Positions 34,965 through 42,034 of a DNA stretch of 45,539 nucleotides are shown here, piece by piece (positions within the stretch are counted from its first letter, which is position 1; every line of letters begins with the position of its first letter). This DNA is from Deltaproteobacteria bacterium (lineage in GTDB: Bacteria > Desulfobacterota > RBG-13-43-22). A model generated the notes under the pieces. That model was not told the origin of the DNA and did no database searches. It saw only the letters and a program-made list of their open reading frames with translations. Location: NCBI GenBank assembly GCA_016219225.1, contig JACRBX010000268.1, positions 1 through 45,539 of the forward strand, given 5' to 3'. Both the position numbers and the translations under genes were made by a program.

Positions 34965-35323
34965 TTCCGGTTTCTGATTTCCGCCTTTATCCGGTGGATC
35001 ATTCCGTATTAACCGTAGGGATTAATAAACACTTTTATTCCCGCGGTGCAGGAAAAACCCTTCAGTCAAAAAATTACCGAATAGTTTCTTAACAAATTTT
35101 TCATTAAATATCAATAAGCTACCAATAAGGGAGGTTGGCACACCCCTTGCAGATATTGGGTTTAGGGATTTTGATTTCTTTATTGACTAATCCCTCATTC
35201 CCCAGGGGGGCAACAAGAAGCAGGAAAATTTTTTATGGGATATGGGCAAGGTACGGGGTTCAAAATTTTTCGAACTTGCATCTTGCAACTTGAAACTTTT
35301 GTTAATTGAAAAGGAGACAAAAA
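34965..35323. other. Intergenic region holding the sigma-54 promoter and a long leader
   Basis: About 360 bases without a gene. The first part is AT-rich (possible activator or IHF sites, not resolvable by eye), then the -24/-12 promoter at 35136, then about 160 bases of leader with the word pattern CAAGGTAC...CTTGCATCTTGCAACTTG that can fold back. Confidence 0.5.
35136..35151 (+). promoter_or_regulatory. Sigma-54 (RpoN) promoter
   Basis: TGGCAC-N5-TTGCA: GG at 35137-35138 and GC at 35149-35150 are 12 bases apart, an exact match to the -24/-12 consensus. Start of transcription is expected near 35162, ahead of the genes at 35324, 35605 and 35964. RpoN promoters need an AAA+ activator, none of which is encoded in the window. 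Confidence 0.83.
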
Positions 35324-35605
35324 ATGAAAAAACTCATAAAAATATTGCATGTCGATGCCAGTTGGAAGGTCCTTTATATTTTAATTCGTGGAGGGGCGCT
35401 GGTTAAAACCGCGGTCTCTATAAAAACTGCCCTAACGTTACTGAAAAAACAAAAATTTGATCTGATCCTCTCGGAACCTCAGAATATAGCCATCCTGGAT
35501 CCACAAGCCACCATCGACAATGAGACGATGAAGCGTTTACCCTTTTCGGAGAAGGGCTTTAAAACGCCTTTGAACTGGGTCGGTTGTCCATCCGGGAGTT
35601 GTTGA
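35324..35605 (+). CDS. Receiver-like mini-protein, degenerate
   Basis: 93 residues starting at ATG 35324 after AAAAGGAGA. The first 60 residues follow a response-regulator receiver: ILHVDASWKVLYILIR, then AVSIKTALTLLKKQKFDLILSEPQ. The second acidic residue of the usual DD pair and the phospho-Asp strand end (sDi.mP, here SEPQN) are changed, so phosphorylation is doubtful. The domain is cut short after strand 3, and the C-terminus ends NWVGCPSGSC. It may be a decayed or repurposed receiver, or a small regulator. It overlaps the next gene by one base (TGATG). Confidence 0.6.
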   Translation: MKKLIKILHVDASWKVLYILIRGGALVKTAVSIKTALTLLKKQKFDLILSEPQNIAILDPQATIDNETMKRLPFSEKGFKTPLNWVGCPSGSC

Positions 35606-35787
35606 TGGGTGATCGAAAGAGAAACATGAAAATCGTTAAATTAACTATCGCCCTTCTCAGTTTTGCTATTGTGGGGATGATCTATGGGACGACCTTCGGA
35701 TCGACTTTCGATCGTTCATCAACCGGACAGAAACCTCCGGTCCTTACTGCCGGTCAAACTTATCAGCCCAAAGTGAACACCAACTAA
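35605..35787 (+). CDS. Small secreted or anchored peptide, unrecognised
   Basis: 60 residues from ATG 35605, whose A is the last base of the preceding stop, implying coupling; a second ATG (35626) would give 53 residues. A basic start (RKRNMK) precedes one hydrophobic segment (LTIALLSFAIVGMIYG), then about 30 polar residues with PPVLTAGQTYQPKVNTN. It fits a signal peptide or a single-helix anchor. I recognise no family. The position between the receiver-like gene and the cytochrome suggests a role in that exported complex. Confidence 0.5.
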   Translation: MGDRKRNMKIVKLTIALLSFAIVGMIYGTTFGSTFDRSSTGQKPPVLTAGQTYQPKVNTN

Positions 35788-35835
35788 ACCCTCATGCCCC
35801 GATGGGTCACGGCGAAGCATAAAAATATTTTTAGT

Positions 35836-35930
35836 GGCTATGGGCTATGGGCAATAGGCTATGGACAAAATTAAATGGGTTTATGGGTTTTATTCGCCTA
35901 TGGCCTTTAGCCTCGTGCCAATAGCCTGAA
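35836..35930. repeat. Intergenic inverted repeat of GGCTATGG/CCTATGGCC words
   Basis: Tandem GGCTATGG-type words (35836-35867) face complementary CCTATGGCC and CCAATAGCC words (35898-35926) in the 176-bp gap before the cytochrome gene. An imperfect hairpin could affect the mRNA just upstream of its ribosome site. Confidence 0.5.
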
Positions 35931-35963
35931 TTTTTCTATTTTCGAACTTACAGGAGATACATC

Positions 35964-38060
35964 GTGGGAAAAATAAAAAAAGGATTGTTTGGTGTTGCTG
36001 TCTTGATAGTGGTTGTGATCGGTTACGCCCTCTCGGGAGGAACCCAGGGCGGCAGTGGACAGGTCAACCTCTGGCTGATGAACGACATCACCATTGCCAC
36101 TCAAGGTTCCGCGGGCACAGTCAGCGATATGAACTGGCTGATCGTCGGTGCGGGTGATTTCAACGGCGATGGCAAATCCGATATCCTCTGGCGCCATGCC
36201 GCTACCGGCCAGGTTTATCTCTGGTTGATGAATGGAACGACCTCAATCGGTTCGAGTTCTTTGGGAACCGTTAATCCGGGCTGGCAGATTGCTAATGCGG
36301 GTGATTTCAACGGCGACGGCAGATCCGATATCCTCTGGCGACATGCCGCTACCGGCCAGGTTTATCTCTGGCTGATGGATGGGACGGCCTTAGTCGGCCA
36401 GGGGCCTTTGGGGACCGTCGATACGGGCTGGCAGATTGTTGATGCGGGTGATTTCAATGGTGACGGTAAATCCGATATCCTCTGGCGTCATGCCGCTACC
36501 GGCCAGGTATTTCTCTGGCTGATGGATGGAACGGCCTTAGTCGGCCAGGGCACCTTGGGGACCGTCGATACGGGCTGGCAGATTGTTGATGCAGGGGATT
36601 TCAACGGCGATGGCAAATCCGATATCCTCTGGCGCCATGCCACTACCGGCCAGGTTTATCTCTGGCTGATGAATGGAACGGCCTCAATCGGTCAGGGCTC
36701 TTTGGGGACCGTCGATACGGGCTGGCAGATTGTTGATGCAGGGGACTTCAACGGCGATGGCAAATCCGATATCCTCTGGCGCCATGCCGCTACCGGCCAG
36801 GTTTATCTCTGGCTGATGAATGGAACGGCCTCAATCGGTCAGGGCTCTTTAGGGACCGTCGATACGGGCTGGCAGATCAAAGGCGTCGGTGACTTCAATG
36901 GCGATGGCAAGGCCGACATCCTCTGGCGCCAAACCACCGGCGGTCAACCGAGTCCCCCTCCAAACGGAAGCGGATATACCCTGATCGGCTGGAATGACCT
37001 CGGAATGCACTGTATCAATCCAAAGTTTGAAAATGTAGGGATACTACCCCCTTATAACAACTTATGGGTTCAGGTGATCCAGAAGGGGAACCCACCGTCC
37101 ATCGCTACTTCCGGATTTACTCTGGAGTACTCTATTATCAACAACACCACTTCAGCCACAAAGATCAATTTCTGGCAATACGTCCTCAAACTTTTCGGAG
37201 TATCCTTGCCTCCGGATCAAGGTTTAACCGGAAACGGGCTCAGGGGCCGGATGCAGCTCGTAGGAGACCATTTTGAGGTCACGGGCATCCCGATAACGCC
37301 CTACGAGGATAATATGACCTGGAACCCTTACCAGAGGGCCGTGGTAACCATGAAAGACCCTTCCGGCAATGTGATTGCCACTACGGAAGTAGTCTTGCCG
37401 GTGTCCGATGAAATGCATTGCGACAAATGTCATGCCGATGGCGGTGTGGCGTCTGTCGGGATCAGGACCGGAAATGTGGAGACGAATGTCCTGACCCTGC
37501 ATGACCAGAGAAATGGGACGACCCTGATGTCGAATCGGCCGGTTCTCTGTGCCAGTTGTCATTCGGACAATGCCCTGGGCACAAAAGGGGCCGCCGGCGT
37601 TTCGTCTTTTTCATTGGCCATGCATGATCGACACGGTTCTCTCAGCAGCTCCAGCCAGCCTTCCTGTTACGACTGCCACCCCGGCCCGGCTACCCAATGC
37701 AACCGAAGCGCCATCTCGGACATGGGGCCTTCCGGCACTAATCCAAACTGCCAGAAATGTCACGGCACCCTGGCGCAAGTGGCGACTTCCATCAAACAGG
37801 GCCGGCAGCCCTGGCTTCAGGAGCCTACCTGTATCCAATGTCATGATTCAAAATTTAAAACCAACCAACCCCTCTACAGGAATTCGACCGGAATGGGCGG
37901 CGTTTATTGTGCCGCCTGTCATAACAGCCCCCATGCCTGGTGGCCGTCGATGCTGGCAGTAGATAATACACAACCTATCAGACTGCAGGGGAAAGCCCGC
38001 CAAATAGGCAACTGTCAGGTCTGTCATACCAACAGCCCAGGCGGCAGCCATGTCCATTAA
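35964..38060 (+). CDS. FG-GAP/VCBS repeat protein fused to a seven-heme c-type cytochrome
   Basis: 698 residues, GTG start with CAGGAGA. Order: signal peptide or anchor (7-26), six FG-GAP repeats of 49-50 residues (about 53-327) each with a Ca2+-type loop D-F-N-G-D-G-K/R-S/A-D, a Pro-rich linker, an unassigned domain opening with GWNDLGMHC (about 335-480), and a C-terminal region with seven CxxCH heme sites: CDKCH, CASCH, CYDCH, CQKCH, CIQCH, CAACH, CQVCH. Expected outside the inner membrane, moving electrons; the repeats would give a propeller for binding a partner or surface. It follows a sigma-54 promoter unit. A terminator follows the stop. Confidence 0.9.
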   Translation: MGKIKKGLFGVAVLIVVVIGYALSGGTQGGSGQVNLWLMNDITIATQGSAGTVSDMNWLIVGAGDFNGDGKSDILWRHAATGQVYLWLMNGTTSIGSSSLGTVNPGWQIANAGDFNGDGRSDILWRHAATGQVYLWLMDGTALVGQGPLGTVDTGWQIVDAGDFNGDGKSDILWRHAATGQVFLWLMDGTALVGQGTLGTVDTGWQIVDAGDFNGDGKSDILWRHATTGQVYLWLMNGTASIGQGSLGTVDTGWQIVDAGDFNGDGKSDILWRHAATGQVYLWLMNGTASIGQGSLGTVDTGWQIKGVGDFNGDGKADILWRQTTGGQPSPPPNGSGYTLIGWNDLGMHCINPKFENVGILPPYNNLWVQVIQKGNPPSIATSGFTLEYSIINNTTSATKINFWQYVLKLFGVSLPPDQGLTGNGLRGRMQLVGDHFEVTGIPITPYEDNMTWNPYQRAVVTMKDPSGNVIATTEVVLPVSDEMHCDKCHADGGVASVGIRTGNVETNVLTLHDQRNGTTLMSNRPVLCASCHSDNALGTKGAAGVSSFSLAMHDRHGSLSSSSQPSCYDCHPGPATQCNRSAISDMGPSGTNPNCQKCHGTLAQVATSIKQGRQPWLQEPTCIQCHDSKFKTNQPLYRNSTGMGGVYCAACHNSPHAWWPSMLAVDNTQPIRLQGKARQIGNCQVCHTNSPGGSHVH
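36120..36944 (+). repeat. Tandem coding repeat, unit 147 bp
   Basis: Units begin at 36120 (150 bp), 36270, 36417, 36564, 36711 and 36858 (partial). Units 3 to 5 are nearly identical in DNA, indicating recent expansion or gene conversion. Each encodes one FG-GAP repeat of the cytochrome fusion. Copy number may vary between strains and in assembly. Confidence 0.92.
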
Positions 38061-38107
38061 GATGGATTAAACGGTTATTGGGGAAATTATAAAAATCAGC
38101 TCTAACC

Positions 38108-38137
38108 AAAGGGGAAGATCCATTTTTCCCCTTTTTT
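38108..38137 (+). terminator. Terminator between convergent cytochrome and kup genes
   Basis: AAAGGGGAA (38108-38116) pairs with TTCCCCTTT (38126-38134), followed on the plus strand by further T residues to 38137. It lies between the cytochrome stop (38060) and the kup stop (38136) and may serve both directions, better on the plus strand. Confidence 0.82.
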
Positions 38138-40043
38138 AAATCTCCACTTGGGCACCGATTTCAATGACCTGATTGGGCGGCAGATTAAAAAAGTTGGTCG
38201 GATTCATGGCATTGCGGGACATCATGGAAAATAAAATCTTTCGCCATTTACTCATTCCGGACCTTCCAGTCGTCAGCAAGGTCTCTCGACCCAAGATATA
38301 GGTCGTTGCCATGGGCTCGGCCTCCAGCCCCAATCCCCGGGCACGAACCATAAGGTCCGGGACATTGGGGGTTTCCATAAACCCGAAACGGGCGATCAGG
38401 CGATAAAATCCTTCTCCCAAGTTTTCCAGCTTCAGACGATCTTTGGGATTGATCCTGGGGATTTCCTCCACTACGATGGACAAGAAGACGATGGTCTGAT
38501 GCAGCACTTTATTGAGTTTAAAATGATGCATCAAGGCGCCGGGGATCCCCTCCGGGGAAACCGACATAAAGACCGCTGTCCCCGGGATACGGACAGGTTT
38601 TTTTTGGGCTACATCGGCCAGGAAAAGATCTACCGGCATCTTAAAGGAACTGATGGCCCGGCCTAAGTCCTGGCGCCCCTCTTTCCAGGTTTTCATTAAA
38701 ATAGCCAGAACAAGGGCTACTCCTAAGGTGAACCAGCCGCCGTCAAGAATCTTGAACAGATTAGCCCCCAAAAAACTCAAATCAAAAACAAGGAAAAGGC
38801 CCACCAGCGGCAGGGACTTGGTCAGGGACCATCCCCAATTCCGGGTGAGGATAAAAAAGTAAATAATGGAGGTAATCCCCATAGTGGCCGTTACGGAAAT
38901 GCCATAAGCCCCGGCCAGGCGGCTTGATTCCCGAAAGGCCAGAACCAGACCGATACAACCCAGCATCATGGCCCAATTCACCCCGGGCATATAGATCTGT
39001 CCCATAGTTTTAGCTGAGGTATGAATGATCCGTAACCGGGGGAGGTAGCCGAGTTGAATGGCCTGCTGGCTGAGGGAATACACCCCGGTGATCATGGCCT
39101 GAGAGGCGATAATGGTCGCTATGGTCGATAAAAAGACCAGGGGATAAAGTAATAACCGGGGAACCAGCGCATAGAAGGGATGAAAGGCCGCCTGCGGTGA
39201 GATGAGGAGAACCGCCCCCTGGCCGTAATAATTTAAAACCAGGGCAGGATAGACCAACAGGAGCCAGGAAATCCGGATGGCCTTGGAATTGAAGTGGCCC
39301 ATATCCGCATAAAGGGCCTCACCGCCGGTGATACACAGGACCACCGACCCGAGGACTATAAAACCATGCCAGTGGTTGATCATAAAAAACCGGACGGCAT
39401 ACCAGGGATTTAAAGCCTTCAAGACCAGGGGGACCTGAACGATCGAAATCAGCCCCAGCAAGGCGATGGTCCCGAACCAGAGGATCATGATAGGGCCGAA
39501 TAGTCTTCCGATATTTCCGGTGCCGTGCTTTTGAATAAAGAAAAGACCAAGCAATATCAAGCAGGTCAGGGGCACAATGAACGGTTTGGCGGCAGCCGTG
39601 GCCACTTCCAGCCCTTCCACTGCCGACAAAACCGAGATGGCCGGTGTAATGATCCCGTCCCCGTAAAGGAGGGTCGCCCCAAAGACAGCCGCCAGCACCA
39701 CCAGACTTTGCTTTTTTCGGGACATCGGGCTTTTAGTCCCCAGCAACAGGGCTAACAGGGCAAAGATTCCTCCCTCACCACGGTTGTCCGCTTTTAATAT
39801 AAAGCCTACATATTTTATGGTAATCACAACCGTCAGGGACCAGAAAACCAGGGAAAGGACCCCCAGGATGTTCGCCTGGTTGAGGGCGATGGCATGCTGA
39901 CCATGGAAACATTCCCGGACAGCATACAGGGGGCTGGTCCCGATGTCTCCATAAACCACTCCCAGGGCACCCAGGGAAAGAGCTAAAAGTCCGGCGTGGG
40001 ATTTAGATTTCAATCCATTATTATTGGATGGGGTAGAATCCAT
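38136..40043 (-). CDS. kup: Kup-family potassium transporter
   Basis: 635 residues, near the usual 620-630. N-terminal LSLGALGVVYGDIGTSPLYAVRECF is diagnostic, followed by about 12 membrane helices (to about 440) and a cytoplasmic C-terminal domain ending with QVEIGAQVEI. KADNRGEGGIFALLALL and GEALYADMGHF are further family motifs. Takes up K+ with H+ across the inner membrane. Transcribed alone toward the cytochrome terminator. The start follows AGAAAGAC, a weak ribosome site. Confidence 0.96.
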   Translation of the reverse strand: MDSTPSNNNGLKSKSHAGLLALSLGALGVVYGDIGTSPLYAVRECFHGQHAIALNQANILGVLSLVFWSLTVVITIKYVGFILKADNRGEGGIFALLALLLGTKSPMSRKKQSLVVLAAVFGATLLYGDGIITPAISVLSAVEGLEVATAAAKPFIVPLTCLILLGLFFIQKHGTGNIGRLFGPIMILWFGTIALLGLISIVQVPLVLKALNPWYAVRFFMINHWHGFIVLGSVVLCITGGEALYADMGHFNSKAIRISWLLLVYPALVLNYYGQGAVLLISPQAAFHPFYALVPRLLLYPLVFLSTIATIIASQAMITGVYSLSQQAIQLGYLPRLRIIHTSAKTMGQIYMPGVNWAMMLGCIGLVLAFRESSRLAGAYGISVTATMGITSIIYFFILTRNWGWSLTKSLPLVGLFLVFDLSFLGANLFKILDGGWFTLGVALVLAILMKTWKEGRQDLGRAISSFKMPVDLFLADVAQKKPVRIPGTAVFMSVSPEGIPGALMHHFKLNKVLHQTIVFLSIVVEEIPRINPKDRLKLENLGEGFYRLIARFGFMETPNVPDLMVRARGLGLEAEPMATTYILGRETLLTTGRSGMSKWRKILFSMMSRNAMNPTNFFNLPPNQVIEIGAQVEI

Positions 40044-40373
40044 TTTGTCTTTCTAAGAAACAGGTCCTTCGATCTTACTCATATCGGGCCTGCCAAGAAT
40101 CGATCCCGTAGACTAAAGGCAAATCATGATAATGTCAAATGTTTTAATAGATCCTGTTTTTATAGATCAATATAACATTGCACCTCAGAGTTTCCTGAAA
40201 AACGATCCGTCAGTTCCTGCCGTACAGGTGACCCTCGGTCCAGATGTTGACCTGACCACCAAGGAAGGAGTCCGTCTCAGTTCGGCCCCATCATTTCCTC
40301 AAGGATCTGGTGTAAGACGGGGGCTCTCCTGGTCGGGGATATCAGGCCTTTTGCTTTCCGTTATCTTTTCTCC

Positions 40374-40402
40374 TTGACCCTCTTTTACCTCTGCTTTAAA
40401 CT
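40374..40402 (+). promoter_or_regulatory. Promoter-like block upstream of small frame
   Basis: TTGACC (40374-40379), 17-base spacer, TAAACT (40397-40402). Could start a transcript that reads the 27-codon frame at 40443 and then hicBA. Confidence 0.4.
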
Positions 40403-40442
40403 ATTATTATGAAAAATTCAATTCTTGTCGGAGGGAAAGAAT

Positions 40443-40526
40443 ATGAAAGAAGGAATTCAAATTAATCACAAATCAAGGTTTGACCCCAATTATGGCCTCC
40501 GGCCTTCGGCCTATTTTTCTCCTTGA
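40443..40526 (+). CDS. Tiny open frame, 27 codons, doubtful
   Basis: ATG 40443 has a good GGAGGG site 8 bases upstream and a promoter-like block before it. The product is polar and unrecognised; the second half lies in the GGCC hairpin. Its stop overlaps the hicBA -35 box. May be the start of a decayed gene. Confidence 0.2.
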   Translation: MKEGIQINHKSRFDPNYGLRPSAYFSP

Positions 40527-40552
40527 CCTTGCCCTTTTTTATATTTTATACT
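40523..40552 (+). promoter_or_regulatory. hicBA promoter
   Basis: TTGACC (40523-40528), 18-base spacer, TATACT (40547-40552), about 58 bases before the hicB ATG. HicB-type antitoxins usually bind such promoters; no clear palindrome is seen between promoter and gene. Confidence 0.6.
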
Positions 40553-40610
40553 CTATTCATCAAAAAGGCGATAACTAAGCTTTTATTTTTAAATGTGGAG
40601 AACCTCTAAT

Positions 40611-40880
40611 ATGCTTATAGAATATATCGATAAAGCCATGAGCAAAGCTGTCTACGACAAGCTCGAAGATGGATCATTTTCTGGAAAGATTCCCAATTGC
40701 CCTGGGGTGATAGCTTTTGGAGCAACGCTCTATCAATGTGAGCAGGAGCTCAAATCCAGTCTTGAAGGTTGGCTTATTGTTAAGATTCGGCACGGGGACA
40801 AATTACCGGTTATGGGCAGGATTAACCTGAACGAAAAGATGCCTGCTTTTCAGGATGAGGCTGCTCCGGCTCATGCCTAA
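40611..40880 (+). CDS. hicB: HicB-family antitoxin
   Basis: 89 residues of the partial RNase H-like HicB fold: DGSFSGKIPNCPGVIAFGATLYQCEQELKSSLEGWL is the family core (split over about 22-58). No obvious C-terminal DNA-binding helix-turn-helix or ribbon-helix-helix, so this is the short form. ATG 40611 follows GGAGA. Neutralises HicA, encoded by the overlapping next gene; antitoxin-first order is the hicBA arrangement. Confidence 0.85.
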   Translation: MLIEYIDKAMSKAVYDKLEDGSFSGKIPNCPGVIAFGATLYQCEQELKSSLEGWLIVKIRHGDKLPVMGRINLNEKMPAFQDEAAPAHA

Positions 40881-41103
40881 GTGGAAACCCTGTAAACGAA
40901 GGGACTTTATAAAAAAACTGAAGAGGATCGGATTTGCCTCCCCTGAACCCGGTGGTAACCATTTCTATATGCGTTACGGAACCTATACCTTCACTGTACC
41001 CAGCAATCAGAAATACTCCGTAGCCCAGGTCAAGACGCTTCTGAAAGAGATTGGACAGGGAATAAAGAGAGGAATTCCATTAGATGAGTGGGAACGTCTG
41101 TGA
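40876..41103 (+). CDS. hicA: HicA-family mRNA interferase toxin
   Basis: 75 residues. The double-stranded-RNA-binding-like HicA fold is clear: RRDFIKKLKRIGF, then PGGNHFYMRY with the catalytic His, then TFTVPSNQKYSVAQVKTLLKEIG. Toxin that cleaves mRNA when HicB is lost. The start ATG 40876 overlaps the hicB stop by 5 bases; an in-frame ATG at 40855 would add seven residues. The C-terminus (IKRGIPLDEWERL) is slightly longer than usual. Confidence 0.85.
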   Translation, partial: PKWKPCKRRDFIKKLKRIGFASPEPGGNHFYMRYGTYTFTVPSNQKYSVAQVKTLLKEIGQGIKRGIPLDEWERL

Positions 41104-41246
41104 AAGATTTTTTAAGGTCGCCCCTGCCGTTAGGCTGAAATATCTGGAAAAAATCTTTAGATCCAAGGTCCTTACACTGCCCTTTACGCTGGCTTGACGA
41201 CTTTTGTCGATTATTTCAAAAATTTATTTAATTGTTTAAAAAATAC

Positions 41247-41303
41247 TTGACAAGAAGATTTTTTTTGTTATATTTTTCTTTAAATAAAAAAGAACAAGCG
41301 TTC
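41247..41303 (+). promoter_or_regulatory. tetR2 promoter and operator-like site
   Basis: TTGACA (41247-41252), 16-base spacer, TATATT (41269-41274): a strong sigma-70 promoter. Just downstream GAAC-AAGC-GTTC (41292-41303) with CG after it matches the core of the palindrome at 41928-41951. The gene's ATG follows at 41308 with no Shine-Dalgarno sequence. Confidence 0.7.
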
Positions 41304-41307
41304 GTGA

Positions 41308-41910
41308 ATGCAGTTTCAAAAAGATGACATAAAGGAAAAAATATTAGCTGCCGCCCGAGAAACGTTTTTAACACAGGGTTTTAGCAAGGCTTCTATGAGG
41401 GGAATTGCCAAAAATGCTTCTGTCAGCACCAGCAACATGTATAACTATTTCAAAAACAAGGAGGAGTTGTTTTACGCCATTGTCGATCCGGTTTTTCATC
41501 ACCTGGCGAATCTCCGTAAAGAGGTCTTTGAATATAAAGCGAATAAAGATTTCAACAATCAAAACTTTATGCAGCAATTTACTGAATTTGTTCCCAAAGT
41601 GATGTTTGAAATGATCAAGAAATACCGCAACGAATTATTATTGATTATGGATTGCAGCCAAGGTACGAAATATGAACAATTAAAAAAGATGATGGCAACT
41701 ACAATGGAAAATAATTTTACTGAGAATATAATATCAAGAAAAAAGAAAAGACTTCTGCGGGATAGTTTTTTAATGCACATTCTATCGATGAATCTGATCG
41801 AAGGTATCCTGGAAATAACGCGGAACTATAAAAATGATGAATGGGCAAAAAACAATATTGATTCTTTGATGAAGTATCATATCAGAGGCATGGTGGAGTT
41901 TTTTACCTGA
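41308..41910 (+). CDS. TetR-family regulator of the membrane sulfur/thiol operon
   Basis: 200 residues; helix-turn-helix SMRGIAKNASVSTSNMYNYFKNKEELFYAI split over about 29-58, then a helical ligand domain of low similarity to other families. AT-rich DNA. No ribosome site is visible before ATG 41308, so translation may start on a short leader. Operator-like palindromes occur both upstream and downstream, which suggests that it represses itself and the five-gene operon at 42035-45397. Confidence 0.9.
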   Translation: MQFQKDDIKEKILAAARETFLTQGFSKASMRGIAKNASVSTSNMYNYFKNKEELFYAIVDPVFHHLANLRKEVFEYKANKDFNNQNFMQQFTEFVPKVMFEMIKKYRNELLLIMDCSQGTKYEQLKKMMATTMENNFTENIISRKKKRLLRDSFLMHILSMNLIEGILEITRNYKNDEWAKNNIDSLMKYHIRGMVEFFT

Positions 41911-41927
41911 ACAAATTTTTTTCAGAT

Positions 41928-41951
41928 AATAACGAACTTGCGTTCGTTATT
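41928..41951. promoter_or_regulatory. Operator of the second TetR, upstream of the membrane operon
   Basis: AATAACGAAC-TTGC-GTTCGTTATT is a perfect palindrome with 10-base arms. It shares GAAC-N4-GTTCG with the site before tetR2. A -10-like GATAAT (41952-41957) abuts it, so binding would block the operon promoter. Confidence 0.78.
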
Positions 41952-41971
41952 GATAATATGGAGGTGTACTC

Positions 41972-42022
41972 ATGGAGAAAGTAACTATATTGAGGGTCCA
42001 TGCTATTCGGAACTTAATTTAA
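41972..42022 (+). CDS. Possible 16-residue leader peptide
   Basis: ATG 41972 follows a strong GGAGGTG site (41960-41966) and reads MEKVTILRVHAIRNLI before TAA. It ends 12 bases before the first structural gene, whose own AAGGAA site overlaps the stop region. Could be a translation-coupling or attenuating leader, or chance. Confidence 0.3.
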   Translation: MEKVTILRVHAIRNLI

Positions 42023-42034
42023 GGAATAAGAATT

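Larger units (their letters stand above)
40044..40610. other. 567-bp region without a firm gene
   Basis: Holds the kup upstream region, two promoter-like blocks that share TTTTCTCCTTGACC (40367-40379 and 40515-40528), a small open frame at 40443, and a GC hairpin GGCC-TCCGGCCTTC-GGCC near 40494-40511. A frame of 83 codons at 40126-40377 has no ribosome site or recognisable product. Confidence 0.5.

Noticed and set aside
36120-36944. Regular direct repeats resembling an array
   Set aside because: Units are 147 bp, contiguous, in frame and encode FG-GAP motifs; there are no spacers, so it is not a CRISPR array.
40126-40377. 83-codon frame upstream of hicBA
   Set aside because: No ribosome site, no family resemblance; composition shifts halfway. 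Treated as non-coding, though a decayed gene is possible.
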